NCBI RefSeq assembly: GCF_900104065.1
Contig: NZ_FNLC01000003.1
Span: 430,483 to 494,482 of the forward strand
DNA from: Natronobacterium texcoconense
Lineage (GTDB): Archaea > Halobacteriota > Halobacteria > Halobacteriales > Natrialbaceae
Length of the DNA stretch: 64,000 nucleotides
Direction of reading: 5' to 3'
The notes under the pieces are model-generated. The model saw nothing but the letters and a program-made list of their open reading frames with translations, was not told the DNA's origin and made no database searches. This document shows, piece after piece, positions 53,462 through 62,581 of the stretch. The stretch's first letter is position 1; each line of letters opens with the position of its first letter. The position numbers and the translations under genes were made by a program.

Positions 53462-55579
53462 GTGAGCTACCGGGTCGTCGCTGTGATGGTTTTTCTGCTC
53501 GTCGCGTCGCTTCCGGCCGGAGTTGCCGGAGCCGCGGGTAGCGGTTCGACGGCCGGCGCTGCTGGCGATCGGATCGGCCCAGCAGGAGCGGTTGCGACTG
53601 TCGACGACGAGATCGTCGTCGATCGCAGTGAACAGTTCGCGACGTCGGTCGCGTCGTCGAGCGACACCCTCCATCGGGCGACGACCCTTCGACAGTTGCC
53701 CGACGAACCCGGCGAGTTCGAGGCCGAGATGACGTTCGAGTTACCCGACCCCGTCACTGGGCTCGAGGTCGATATCGTTTCGCCAGGGACGGTCGAGTCG
53801 ACTGACGGCTTCGAGGAGACTGCAGACGGCACCTACGAGTGGACCGAAACGACCGATACGCCGTCGATACGCATGACGGTGCCCGCGGATCGAACCGGCT
53901 ACGAGGGACACCATCGGGTCGGTTCGACGAACGACTCGACCGGGACGCTGTCTGCTGGTTCGGGCGGAGGCTACAGCTTCGTCGACACAGGCGAGTGGGG
54001 TATCGTCCAGGTTCCCCAGGTTGGCCTCTCCTGGCGAGAGACAGAATCCGTCGGCTTCGAGTCGACCGCAACCGTCGACGGACCGGGTGCGACCGGCGGC
54101 GACATCGCCGTCTTCGGCGAGGTGACCGAACACGAACGGACCGTCGACGGCGAGCGGCACAGGCTAGTCGTCCCCGAAGCGGCCGACCTGAAAGAATCCC
54201 CCGAGGACGTCCTCGAGACGCTCGCCGCTGGCAGCGACGCCCTCGAAGTCGGCGAACGGCCGGACGAACTGTTCGTCGTCGCGGCCCCGACCGACGTCGA
54301 GTGGGGACCTCGCGGACTCCAGTACGGTGAGGGCGACGCCTGGGTCCGTGCCGATGCACCGATCGACGAACCCGACAACGTCTGGCTTCACGAATACGTC
54401 CACGTTCGCCAGGCCTTCGCCGGCCCACAGGACGGCGTCGCGACCGAGACGGAGTGGCTGATCGAGGCCCAGGCCGAGTACTACGCGGCCCTGATCTCCC
54501 TCGAGAAGGGGTTGATCGGGTTCGACGAGTTCCAGCGATTCCTCGAGCGCGGCGAGCAGTCACCCTATGCCAACGACGTCCTCGTCGAACCCAATAGCTG
54601 GGAGGACGAGACCGACTACGTGAAGGGACCGCTGGTCTACGGCGAACTCGACCGACAGCTTCGACTCGAGACCGACGGTGACCGAACGCTCGAGGACGTC
54701 TTCCGGGAACTCAACGCACGGGCGGACAAGGGGACGGTGACCGAGAGCGACTTCCTCGGAGCACTCGAGAACGCGGGCGGTACGGAAGTCCGCGAGAGCG
54801 CCGAACGCTACACGCGGACGAAGGCCGTGCCGTCGACGTGGGATCGATCCGAGCACGAGGCGGCGTTCGACCAGCCGATCTCGACGATGGAGTATCGGTT
54901 CGCCACGGAGTCGATCTCGGTCGGGGACGAGTCCTGGAAGCAGTGGGACCGCGACGGCGAGACGACCACTGCGGTTCCGGTTGGCGAACCCGTGACCGTC
55001 CCCGTCGCCGTCGAGAACGTCGGCGACCGCGACGGCACCTACGACGCCACCTTGCAGGTCGACGGCAGCGTCGTCGACCACGCACAGGGAAGCCTGACAG
55101 CGGGCGACCGAACGACCGAGCGACTCGAGTGGACCCCACCCCAGCAGGGCGTCTACGACCTCCGCGTCGGGAGCGAGACGATGACCGTGTTCGTCCGCGG
55201 CCCCTCGAGCGTCACTGTCTCCGACCTCGCCGTCGAACCCGACGACGTCGATCCCGGCGAATCGGTGACGGCGACGGCGACGGTCGAAGCCGCGGACGAC
55301 CGACCCGGCGCGGCGGTGCTCCCGGTCCGCACGCCAGAGGGTGTCGCCGCCGAGGAATCCGTCGTCGTTCGACCCGGCGAGACGGCGACGCTCGAGTCCG
55401 ACCTCGCGTTCGACGAGGACGGCTACTACGAGGTCGCCGTCGGCAATCAGAAGACGACGGTGTCAGTCGGTGGGCTCCCGGCGGCCCAACTCGAGGAAGT
55501 ACCCGGCTTTGGTGCGGTGACTGCAGTGGTCGCGGTGTTCGTGATGCTCGTCGTCTCGCTGTGGCGACGTCGACTTTGA
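53462..55579 (+). CDS. Secreted PGF-CTERM zinc metalloprotease-like protein
   Basis: A 705-residue exported protein. Signal peptide 1-25 (VVAVMVFLLVASLPAGVAGA). A protease-like core has HEYVH (310-314; HExxH zinc site) and a downstream EAQAEYY with Glu335/Glu339 as third-ligand candidates, as in gluzincins. Two CARDB-like beta-sandwiches follow (about 520-670). The C-terminus PGFGAVTAVVAVFVMLV plus WRRRL is a PGF-CTERM signal for archaeosortase processing and lipid anchoring. The GTG start is chosen for the signal peptide; an in-frame TTG nine codons upstream is weaker. Confidence 0.82.
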   Translation: MSYRVVAVMVFLLVASLPAGVAGAAGSGSTAGAAGDRIGPAGAVATVDDEIVVDRSEQFATSVASSSDTLHRATTLRQLPDEPGEFEAEMTFELPDPVTGLEVDIVSPGTVESTDGFEETADGTYEWTETTDTPSIRMTVPADRTGYEGHHRVGSTNDSTGTLSAGSGGGYSFVDTGEWGIVQVPQVGLSWRETESVGFESTATVDGPGATGGDIAVFGEVTEHERTVDGERHRLVVPEAADLKESPEDVLETLAAGSDALEVGERPDELFVVAAPTDVEWGPRGLQYGEGDAWVRADAPIDEPDNVWLHEYVHVRQAFAGPQDGVATETEWLIEAQAEYYAALISLEKGLIGFDEFQRFLERGEQSPYANDVLVEPNSWEDETDYVKGPLVYGELDRQLRLETDGDRTLEDVFRELNARADKGTVTESDFLGALENAGGTEVRESAERYTRTKAVPSTWDRSEHEAAFDQPISTMEYRFATESISVGDESWKQWDRDGETTTAVPVGEPVTVPVAVENVGDRDGTYDATLQVDGSVVDHAQGSLTAGDRTTERLEWTPPQQGVYDLRVGSETMTVFVRGPSSVTVSDLAVEPDDVDPGESVTATATVEAADDRPGAAVLPVRTPEGVAAEESVVVRPGETATLESDLAFDEDGYYEVAVGNQKTTVSVGGLPAAQLEEVPGFGAVTAVVAVFVMLVVSLWRRRL

Positions 55580-55601
55580 GGTGGGTCGTTTCGAGAGCAG
55601 G

Positions 55602-56696
55602 TCAGTTGGCACCTTCACTTACAGCGGGGAGCGTAAACGAAATCGTCGTCCCTTCGCCCGGTTCGGACTCGAGCCAGATGTCGCCGCCGTGTTTGTCGAC
55701 GATTCGCTTGCACAGCGCGAGCCCGATTCCCGTCCCCTCGTGTTCTTCGTGACTGTGGAGTCGCTGAAACACCTCGAAAACCCGATCCGTGTCCGACGCG
55801 TCGATGCCGATCCCCTCGTCGCTGACCGAAACCATCCACTCGTCGTCCTCGCGAGTGGCGGAAATCGTCACTCGAGGCACCCCTTCGCCGCTGTACTCGA
55901 TAGCGTTGGAAAGTAGATTCTGGAAGAGTTGCCGGAGTTGGCTGGCGTCGCCCTGAACGGTCGGCAACGACTCCGTCGTGATCTCGGCGTCGGTCTCCTC
56001 GATTCGCACGTCGAGATCTTGCAGGACGTCATCTATCACTGCCTCGAGATCGACCGAACCGAGACCGTTATCCTGCGTATCGATTCTGGAGTAGGTGAGG
56101 ATGCCTTCGATCATCTTCTCCATCCGCTCGGCACCGTCGACGGCGAACTCGATGAACTCGTCGGCGTCCTCGTCGAGTTCGTCGCCGTACTGCTGCTCGA
56201 GCAGTTGCAGGTAGCTCGTAACCATTCGTAACGGCTCCCGAAGATCGTGAGAAACGGCGTAGGCGAACTGCTCGAGTTGTTCGTTCGACTGCTCCAGTCG
56301 GCGCTGGTACTCGTAGCGCTCGGTGATGTCGAAGTGTGCGACGGCGACGTATCGTCGACCGTCGTCGGTGAACGGCGCTGCCCGCATGAGAAACCACCGC
56401 TGTTCGTCGGGAGAGTGGCACGGATATTCGTGTTCGAACAGCTCTCGCTCGCCGTCGAGAATTTCGGCCAGGCCGTCGGCGACGGTCCGTGCGGTCTCCG
56501 TCTCCGCCTGTGCGGTGACCTCGAGATAGTTGGTCCCGACCGTGTCCGGCCGGAGTTCGATCTCGTTTGCCTTGCCGAACTCCTGCCACGCCCGGTTCGT
56601 ATGTAGGATCATCCCCTCGTCGTCGAGGATCGCGAAGTTGATCGGAAGCGTATCGACAGCGGCTGGAACGAGGGCCTCCGGCTCCCGAGAGGTCAT
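55602..56696 (-). CDS. PAS-domain sensor histidine kinase
   Basis: A 364-residue cytosolic kinase without TM helices. PAS sensor about 15-125, a coiled linker, H-box with phospho-acceptor His150 (YAVSHDLREPL), N-box (FQNLLSNAIEYSG), and G-boxes ending DKHGGDIWLESEPGEGTT. The partner response regulator is not in the window. It lies 96 bp downstream of an H-NOX-like gene in the same direction, suggesting a nitric-oxide or oxygen input. Converges on the metalloprotease gene. Confidence 0.92.
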   Translation of the reverse strand: MTSREPEALVPAAVDTLPINFAILDDEGMILHTNRAWQEFGKANEIELRPDTVGTNYLEVTAQAETETARTVADGLAEILDGERELFEHEYPCHSPDEQRWFLMRAAPFTDDGRRYVAVAHFDITERYEYQRRLEQSNEQLEQFAYAVSHDLREPLRMVTSYLQLLEQQYGDELDEDADEFIEFAVDGAERMEKMIEGILTYSRIDTQDNGLGSVDLEAVIDDVLQDLDVRIEETDAEITTESLPTVQGDASQLRQLFQNLLSNAIEYSGEGVPRVTISATREDDEWMVSVSDEGIGIDASDTDRVFEVFQRLHSHEEHEGTGIGLALCKRIVDKHGGDIWLESEPGEGTTISFTLPAVSEGAN

Positions 56697-56792
56697 GAAC
56701 GAGTCCAGTCGAGCGATGGGGAAAACGTTGTTCCTGGCTGGGCCAACGAACACGACCCTAGAGTACGAGCCGTCTGCAGGGCGTTGTCGTCC

Positions 56793-57332
56793 TCACTCGA
56801 GTGCGACTCGGAACCGACACGCATCCGCGTCTTCGTGCACACAGTCGATCTTCTCGACGACTGCGCCGGCATCGAACTCGGAAACGAACCCCTCCAGAAC
56901 GCCGTGTGCCAGCGAGCAGTACTCCCGCTGGGAGCGGTAGGTGACGACGACCGTGTTCCCCTCGTCGGCGACCCGTCCCGACACCTCGGGCAGCGAGACG
57001 CCATCGATACCGCTCTCGATGTCGGCCGCTATCGCCTCGAGTTCCAGGAGAACGGTGTGTAGCTCCCGATCGTCGGCGACGTGGGCGTCGAACGTCGCGA
57101 GCAGTGCCGGTGCGAGCCGCCGACCGAAGTCACGTTCGATCCCCTCTCTGCTCTGGGCGGCACTGTTCGAGAGTGCCGTGAGGAGTGCCTCGAGTTCGCG
57201 GTCGTCGTACCGCGAGACCGGCAGGTACAGCGTCGTCTCGACGGCTGCTCGCTCGAGGACGGCGTCCCATGCCGTTTCGTCGGTGTGCTCGACGACGTAC
57301 TCCTCGAGGGTTTTGGGGACGATTCCGTGCAT
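56793..57332 (-). CDS. H-NOX-like heme NO-binding protein
   Basis: A 179-residue protein of the HNOB/H-NOX family. It begins MHGIVPKTLEEYVVEHTDETAW, as the family does (MKGIIFNLLEEYVV-like). Candidate proximal heme ligand His92 (RELHTVLLELEAI) and the YxSxR heme-propionate motif TYRSQR (131-136) are present, followed by the C-terminal DCVHEDADACRFRV pattern. Upstream of the histidine kinase on the same strand; H-NOX/kinase pairs are known in bacteria. The gas ligand is not settled by sequence. Confidence 0.78.
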   Translation of the reverse strand: MHGIVPKTLEEYVVEHTDETAWDAVLERAAVETTLYLPVSRYDDRELEALLTALSNSAAQSREGIERDFGRRLAPALLATFDAHVADDRELHTVLLELEAIAADIESGIDGVSLPEVSGRVADEGNTVVVTYRSQREYCSLAHGVLEGFVSEFDAGAVVEKIDCVHEDADACRFRVALE

Positions 57333-57441
57333 CGATTCGGCGATTTGACCGCTCGAGCGTCGATTGTGCCGCTCTCGGCGGTCGGTATCGCCTACGTGTC
57401 GCCGACGGCTACTTACCCGTTGTGGCCCCCTGTCCGCAGAG

Positions 57442-58299
57442 TTACAGGTGGTCTGCGATCGCTGGCGCGACGGAGACGGCGCTTGCCTCGCGTTCGATGG
57501 TGTCGGTGCCGTAGATCGCTTCGACGCCGGCCCGTGCGAGTTTCGCGTACGCGTTGCGAGCCAGCAGCGGGTGGACGCAGGTAACGAAGACGCGACCGAC
57601 GTCTCGCTCGTTCAGGACGCCGATGGCCTCGCTCATCGTCGATCCCGTCGCGATGATGTCGTCGGTGACGACGACGTCCCGGCCGGCGACGTCGACGTCG
57701 CTCGGCGAAATCTCGACTTCGGTACCGGAGTGGCGGGTCTTCTCGAAGTAGTCGGTCTCGCCCTCGCCGTAGACATCCCGGACCGTCTCGGCGAGATCGA
57801 TCGCGCCCGCGTCGGGAGAGAGGAAAACGGGGTTGGCGAGGTTGCCGGGAAGCGGTTCGGCCAGCCGTCCTGCAGCGTCGACCGGCGTCGCCGTCGGCTC
57901 GAAGAACTCGCAGACGGCCTCCTCGTGTGGCGTGACCGTCAGCACGCGATCTGTCCCCGTCGAGATGGCTCGAGCAACCGCCCGTGCGGAGATCGGATGC
58001 CCTTCCTCGAAGAGTTTGTCCTGGCGAGCGTAACCCATGTACGGGACGACGGTGACGACCTCCTCGACGCCGGCCTCCCGAACGGCGTCCTGTAGCTGGA
58101 GCAGTTCGACGTGTGCATCGCTCGAGACGGTCGAGGCGACGACGACCGCTCGCTCGCCATCGGCGTCGGCCGCTTCGGGAACCGCGGCGAGCAGTTCGCC
58201 GTCGGGAAACCGGTCGTACTCGACGGCGGCGAGCGGTTCGTCGAGTTCGTCCGCGAGCGCCGCGGCGAGCGACTGTGAGCTGGATCCGCTAACGATCAT
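57442..58299 (-). CDS. prs: Ribose-phosphate pyrophosphokinase
   Basis: A 285-residue PRPP synthase making phosphoribosyl pyrophosphate from ribose 5-phosphate and ATP. Features include EYDRFPDGELLAAVPE (about 26-41), the PYMGYARQDKLF loop (about 88-99) and the PRPP-binding loop VVVTDDIIATGSTM (about 215-228). The ATG giving MIVSGSSSQ is the usual start; the longer upstream frame has poor coding character. PRPP feeds HisG, nucleotide and other pathways. Confidence 0.95.
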   Translation of the reverse strand: MIVSGSSSQSLAAALADELDEPLAAVEYDRFPDGELLAAVPEAADADGERAVVVASTVSSDAHVELLQLQDAVREAGVEEVVTVVPYMGYARQDKLFEEGHPISARAVARAISTGTDRVLTVTPHEEAVCEFFEPTATPVDAAGRLAEPLPGNLANPVFLSPDAGAIDLAETVRDVYGEGETDYFEKTRHSGTEVEISPSDVDVAGRDVVVTDDIIATGSTMSEAIGVLNERDVGRVFVTCVHPLLARNAYAKLARAGVEAIYGTDTIEREASAVSVAPAIADHL

Positions 58300-58397
58300 A
58301 TTCGGAGTCACAGCGCGGGGCGTAAACCCGCTTTCGTTCTCTCGGTCCGGTCTCTGCTCTCGATCGGATCGAACGCCTTCGAAAACCCGTTCGAGTC

Positions 58398-58901
58398 CTA
58401 TCCACCGAAACTGGCGTCCCCGTCGCCGCACGGCCCGCCGTCGGTGTCGCCCAGAACCGACAGGTCGCCGTTGCGATCGACGAACGCGAGGAGGTTGAGA
58501 CAGTCCGGTTCGTTCCACGTCTCCGCGTTCACCTGGATGGGGTCGTTCTCGTCGAGACGGGCGATCACCCGGAACGAGCCTGCCCCGTCCGACCACTCCC
58601 GACCGAGGTCCAGTCCGTCGCCGGCCTCGAGTTCGTGGGTCGTCCAGTGTTCGACGCCGCCGTCGAACTCGACGATGACGTCGATCGTGTGTGTCTGGTC
58701 GTCGACGTTTTCGACGCTGATTTCGCCGAGGATCGTCTCGTCGGGGTTGGAACTGACCTCGCTTTCGGTCTCGGGATCGGCGTTCGCTTCGTTTTCGTCT
58801 CCCCCCTCACCGTCGCCTTCCTCGTCGGTCGAGCAGCCGGCGATCACGCCCGCGAGCGCGGTTCCGGCCCCTGCCAGAAGGTGTCGTCGCGATAGGCTCA
58901 T
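58398..58901 (-). CDS. Haloarchaeal Tat lipoprotein
   Basis: A 167-residue lipoprotein with a Tat signal (LSRRHLLAGAG, 3-13) and lipobox ending in Cys23 (VIAGC), an acidic linker, then a beta-sandwich-like domain (about 55-160; GEISVENVDDQTHTIDVIVEF). The beta domain has two Cys residues (about 132 and 159). No family named. It lies between prs and the beta-propeller gene on the same strand. Confidence 0.65.
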   Translation of the reverse strand: MSLSRRHLLAGAGTALAGVIAGCSTDEEGDGEGGDENEANADPETESEVSSNPDETILGEISVENVDDQTHTIDVIVEFDGGVEHWTTHELEAGDGLDLGREWSDGAGSFRVIARLDENDPIQVNAETWNEPDCLNLLAFVDRNGDLSVLGDTDGGPCGDGDASFGG

Positions 58902-58964
58902 ACGACTTCCACAGTCACCGGGGGAAGTTAATCCTACGTCAGACGACGTTGCACCGATCTAACA

Positions 58965-59822
58965 CTATCGCAGCACAGCCAGCCCGGTTACGTCGCGGAC
59001 GCCGATCGACCGACCCCGCCACTCGCCGTCGCCTGCAATTTCGACGGTTCCCGTCTCCGTCACGGCGTAGAGATACCCGTCGTAATCGATGGCGACGATC
59101 CGGTCGTCCGCGTTCGCTCGAGTCTCGTCCTCGCGCCACTCTTCGTCGACGTACTCGTAGACGCTCCTGTCACTGACGGCGTGGGCACGGGAGAGCGAAC
59201 CCGGACTCGAGCGGGAATCGGCTGCGACCGCGTCGAACGGTCGCTCGTAAATCTTCATCCAGCCGTTACCCAGTTTGTAGAGGCCGTCACCGGTCGCCGC
59301 AAGGGGGACGCCGGCCGCGCCGACGTCGCGAACGTCGCTCAGTCCGGCGTGCTCGAGTTCGTCGCCATGGACGCGGTAGACGCCGTCGTCGGTTCCGACG
59401 AGGTCGCCGTCGATCGCCCGCACTTCGTCGATCGTTGCGGTTCGTCTCTCGTCGCCGCCTTTCGGCTCGAGGACGGTCCACTTCCCGTTGGCTTCCAGTC
59501 GAGCGACCCGGCCGTCGGGTCCGGCCGCAACGAGACGCTCGTCGACGTAGCCGACGGCGACCGCGGGACCGAATCCGGTCTCGGCGAACGTGGGTTCGTC
59601 GCTCTCCTCGGACGCGAGAACCAGCGCGTCCTCGTCGGTTGCGACCGCCACGCGACCGTCGCTGGCGGCCACGTCGCGGGCGTCACATCGCGCACAGAGC
59701 GAAAACTCGCCGACGTTGTCGCCCGCGATCCGGACCCGGACGACGCCCATCGGACTCGAGACGTACGCCTCGGTCGCCTCGTCGCGGTCGCCGTAGACGC
59801 GTTTTTCCTCGATCGAGAGCAT
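58965..59822 (-). CDS. Haloarchaeal beta-propeller-like protein
   Basis: A 285-residue soluble protein with repeated short blades such as DGRVAVATDEDALVLAS, DERLVAAGPDGRVARLEANG, DGDLVGTDDGVYRVHGDEL and DGYLYAVTETGTVEIAGDG. I believe it matches the haloarchaeal HVO_0234-type propeller family, but the match is from memory of the pattern. Function unknown. It is divergent from glmM with 122 bp between starts. Confidence 0.6.
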   Translation of the reverse strand: MLSIEEKRVYGDRDEATEAYVSSPMGVVRVRIAGDNVGEFSLCARCDARDVAASDGRVAVATDEDALVLASEESDEPTFAETGFGPAVAVGYVDERLVAAGPDGRVARLEANGKWTVLEPKGGDERRTATIDEVRAIDGDLVGTDDGVYRVHGDELEHAGLSDVRDVGAAGVPLAATGDGLYKLGNGWMKIYERPFDAVAADSRSSPGSLSRAHAVSDRSVYEYVDEEWREDETRANADDRIVAIDYDGYLYAVTETGTVEIAGDGEWRGRSIGVRDVTGLAVLR

Positions 59823-59944
59823 ACTCGAAGCGTCGGGGGCCCGAACCGAAAGGGTTCCGTCTGGACCGTCGCCGGAAGCAAGGCTTCGGTGGCCTCGAGG
59901 CGTCTCCGGAATTCCTATGGGGAATCCCGTCGGACTAGTACCCG

Positions 59945-61309
59945 ATGGAAGTGTTCGGATCTAGCGGGACACGCGGCGTCGCCAACGACGAACTGACGCC
60001 CGCGTTCGTCCTGCGCGTCGCGAAAGCGGCGGGGACGGCCTGGGGGGTCGATCGGGTTGCAATCGCACGGGATACGCGATACACCGGCCGAATGCTCGCC
60101 GACGCCGCCGCGAGCGGGCTGGCGAGTACGGGAACCGACGTCGACCGCCTCGGAGTCGTCCCCACGCCGGGGGCACAGTTCTACGCCGAACGCGAGGGTG
60201 TTCCAGTGATCGTCGTCACGGCCTCGCACAATCCACCGCAATACAACGGGATCAAACTCGTCGGCCGCGACGGCGTCGAACTCGCCGTCGCTGACTTAGA
60301 GCGAATCGAGGAAGCGCTGCTCGCCGAGAGCTACACCGTCGCGCCGTGGGACGAGACGGGACGCGTCCGCGAAGTCGAGGGCGTCACCGATGACTACGTC
60401 GACGCCCTGCTCGAGTCGGCCGACCGTGAGAAAATCGCCGACGCCGAACTGACGGTCGCGCTCGACCCTGGCCACGGAGCGGGTTCGCTGACCAGCCCCG
60501 AGTTCTTCTGGGAACTGGGCTGTCGCGTCGTCACCGTCAACGGTCAGCCCGACGGCCATTTCCCCGGACGCGATCCCGAACCCGTCCCGGACAACCTCAC
60601 GGACCTCGGTCGGCTGGTTCGGGCGACCGACGCCGACGTCGGCATCGCACACGACGGCGACGCCGACCGTGCGATCTTCTTCGACGAGAACGGCGAGTAC
60701 GTCGAGGGCGACGCCACCCTCGCGGCGCTCGCAGCCGCGGAACTCGAGGCCGGCGACACGACGGTTTCGGCGGTCAACGTCTCCCAGCGACTCGTCGACG
60801 TCGTCACCGAGGTCGACGCCGAACTGGAGTTGACGCCGATCGGCTCGACGAACATCATCACTCGGATCGAGGAACTCGAGGACAAGGGCAAGCGCGTGCC
60901 GATCGCAGGCGAGGGCAACGGTGGGATCTTCTTCCCCGGCTACCGGCTCTCGCGGGACGGCGCGTTCACGGCCGCACGGTTCCTCGAACTCGTCGCCGAG
61001 CGACCGGTCAGCGAGATCGTCGCGCCCTACGACGGCTACGCGAACGTCCGGCGCAACATCGAGTACGAGTCGACCGCCGAACGCGACGCGATGTTGGACG
61101 CGGCGGCCAACCACGCTCACTCCGCGGACGCCGAACTGAACACTCGAGACGGCTACCGGCTGGATTACGGCGACGCGTGGGTGCTGGCCCGTCCCTCCGG
61201 AACCGAGCCGCTGGTCCGCATCTACGCCGAGGCCCGCGACGCCGACCGCGCGAACGGACTGGCCGAAGAGCTGTACGAGACGCTGCTCGACGCGAAAGAA
61301 GACGCCTGA
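59945..61309 (+). CDS. glmM: Phosphoglucosamine mutase (GlmM type)
   Basis: A 454-residue phosphohexomutase converting glucosamine 6-phosphate to glucosamine 1-phosphate, the route to UDP-GlcNAc. N-terminal FGSSGTRG, catalytic phospho-Ser94 in VTASHNPP (91-98), Mg2+ loop AHDGDADR and sugar loop EGNGG are present, plus the C-terminal ARPSGTEPLVRIYAE. It could also act on mannose or glucose phosphates; family members overlap. Confidence 0.92.
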   Translation: MEVFGSSGTRGVANDELTPAFVLRVAKAAGTAWGVDRVAIARDTRYTGRMLADAAASGLASTGTDVDRLGVVPTPGAQFYAEREGVPVIVVTASHNPPQYNGIKLVGRDGVELAVADLERIEEALLAESYTVAPWDETGRVREVEGVTDDYVDALLESADREKIADAELTVALDPGHGAGSLTSPEFFWELGCRVVTVNGQPDGHFPGRDPEPVPDNLTDLGRLVRATDADVGIAHDGDADRAIFFDENGEYVEGDATLAALAAAELEAGDTTVSAVNVSQRLVDVVTEVDAELELTPIGSTNIITRIEELEDKGKRVPIAGEGNGGIFFPGYRLSRDGAFTAARFLELVAERPVSEIVAPYDGYANVRRNIEYESTAERDAMLDAAANHAHSADAELNTRDGYRLDYGDAWVLARPSGTEPLVRIYAEARDADRANGLAEELYETLLDAKEDA

Positions 61310-61431
61310 GTTCCTTCTCCCTGCCGGCAGTAGTCCTTTCCGTCGCTTCGTGGTGGGCAGACGTAGGCCGTGAGTAGCGAAACCGTCCTTTCCACAGCCC
61401 GGTCGCTCGAGAGGCGGCCGGACGGCGACCG

Positions 61432-62493
61432 ATGAGCCGACGCGAGGCCGACGATGCGCCTGCGTCACAGCCCGATCCGCTGATCGGGGCGAGCTCGTCC
61501 ACCGATGCAGCGTTACACTGGCTGTACCTCCACGGCGACCGGCGCGTCCTCACCGGCCTCCTGATCGTCGGCGTCTTCGTCGCCTGCCTGCTGTTGATCG
61601 CCGCTGACCTCATCACGCCCGCCGAAGAAGGCGACATCACCGCCATCGCCGCGGCGCTGGTCGGCGGCATGCTCCCCTTCATCACCATCGTCCTCGCGAT
61701 CAACCAGCTCATCCTCTCCGAGGAGTTCGGCACGACCGGCGCGTTCTTCGAACGGCTCGAGGAGAGCCGGAAGTACCGGCGATCGATCGAGGACCACACC
61801 GGCTACCGGCCCAGTCCGGTCGAACCCTCGGAGTTCCTCCGGGTGCTGATCGAGGCCAAGCGTCGGACGTCGCTCGGACTGCAGAACGTCTGTGCCGACG
61901 CACCCCCGGAGCTTCGGTCGGACGTCGACGACTTCGTCTCGACGACGGGACCACGAGACGAAGAGGCAGTCGAGACCCTCGAGGGGACGAGCTTCGGCAC
62001 CTTCACCGTAATCTCCGTCATTCTCCACTACAACGACCCCTGGCAGCTCCAGGAGATACGCCAGATCCGGGAGTTTCACCACCACGCGCTCTCGGAAGCA
62101 GCCGAAAACCAGCTCGATCGACTCGAAACCTTACTGGGAGACATTCACGTCGCCCGCCAGTACTTCAAAACAGTCTACATGCAACAGGAGCTGGCGGATC
62201 TCTCGAAGATCCTGCTGTACGTCGGATTCCCGACGCTACTCGGTGGTGCGTTCATCATCGTCGGTTACGGGAACTTTCTCGCGCTCGGGTTTCACCCGTA
62301 CGTCTACGTCGTGGTCGTCACCGTGACGATCACGGCGCTTTTCAGCCCCTTCGCCGTCCTGCTGGCGTACGTCCTCCGAATCGCGACGATCGCACGCCGC
62401 ACGGCCGCCGACTTCGGGCCGTTCGTCCTCCAGAAACAGATCCCCCGGGAGGCCATCGAGACCAGCGACGCGGGAGAGTCTCGAGACGACTAA
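61432..62493 (+). CDS. Haloarchaeal multi-TM membrane protein
   Basis: A 353-residue protein with two N-terminal TM helices (about 42-62 and 70-90), a large cytosolic middle (about 95-245) and two C-terminal helices (about 255-320). The middle has charged helices (FERLEESRKYRRSIEDHTGY, LHYNDPWQLQEIRQIREFHHHA). No family named. The stop codon is 3-4 bp from copy 3 of the 82-bp repeat. Confidence 0.65.
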   Translation: MSRREADDAPASQPDPLIGASSSTDAALHWLYLHGDRRVLTGLLIVGVFVACLLLIAADLITPAEEGDITAIAAALVGGMLPFITIVLAINQLILSEEFGTTGAFFERLEESRKYRRSIEDHTGYRPSPVEPSEFLRVLIEAKRRTSLGLQNVCADAPPELRSDVDDFVSTTGPRDEEAVETLEGTSFGTFTVISVILHYNDPWQLQEIRQIREFHHHALSEAAENQLDRLETLLGDIHVARQYFKTVYMQQELADLSKILLYVGFPTLLGGAFIIVGYGNFLALGFHPYVYVVVVTVTITALFSPFAVLLAYVLRIATIARRTAADFGPFVLQKQIPREAIETSDAGESRDD

Positions 62494-62496
62494 CGT

Positions 62497-62578
62497 ATAG
62501 TAACAACTGCAACTATTTACACACTGATCGCACAGCTGTCGTGCGATCAGGTGTTCATTGACTTGCAGTGGCTACTAT
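62497..62578 (+). repeat. 82-bp structured palindromic repeat, copy 3
   Basis: 82 bp, same orientation as copy 2 with near-identical outer arms (ATAGTAACAACTGCAACTAT and TTGCAGTGGCTACTAT). Inner stem CTGATCGCAC/GTGCGATCAG, loop AGCTGTC (reverse complement of copy 2). It fills the gap between convergent genes, 3-4 bp from each stop codon. Confidence 0.9.
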
Positions 62579-62581
62579 AGC

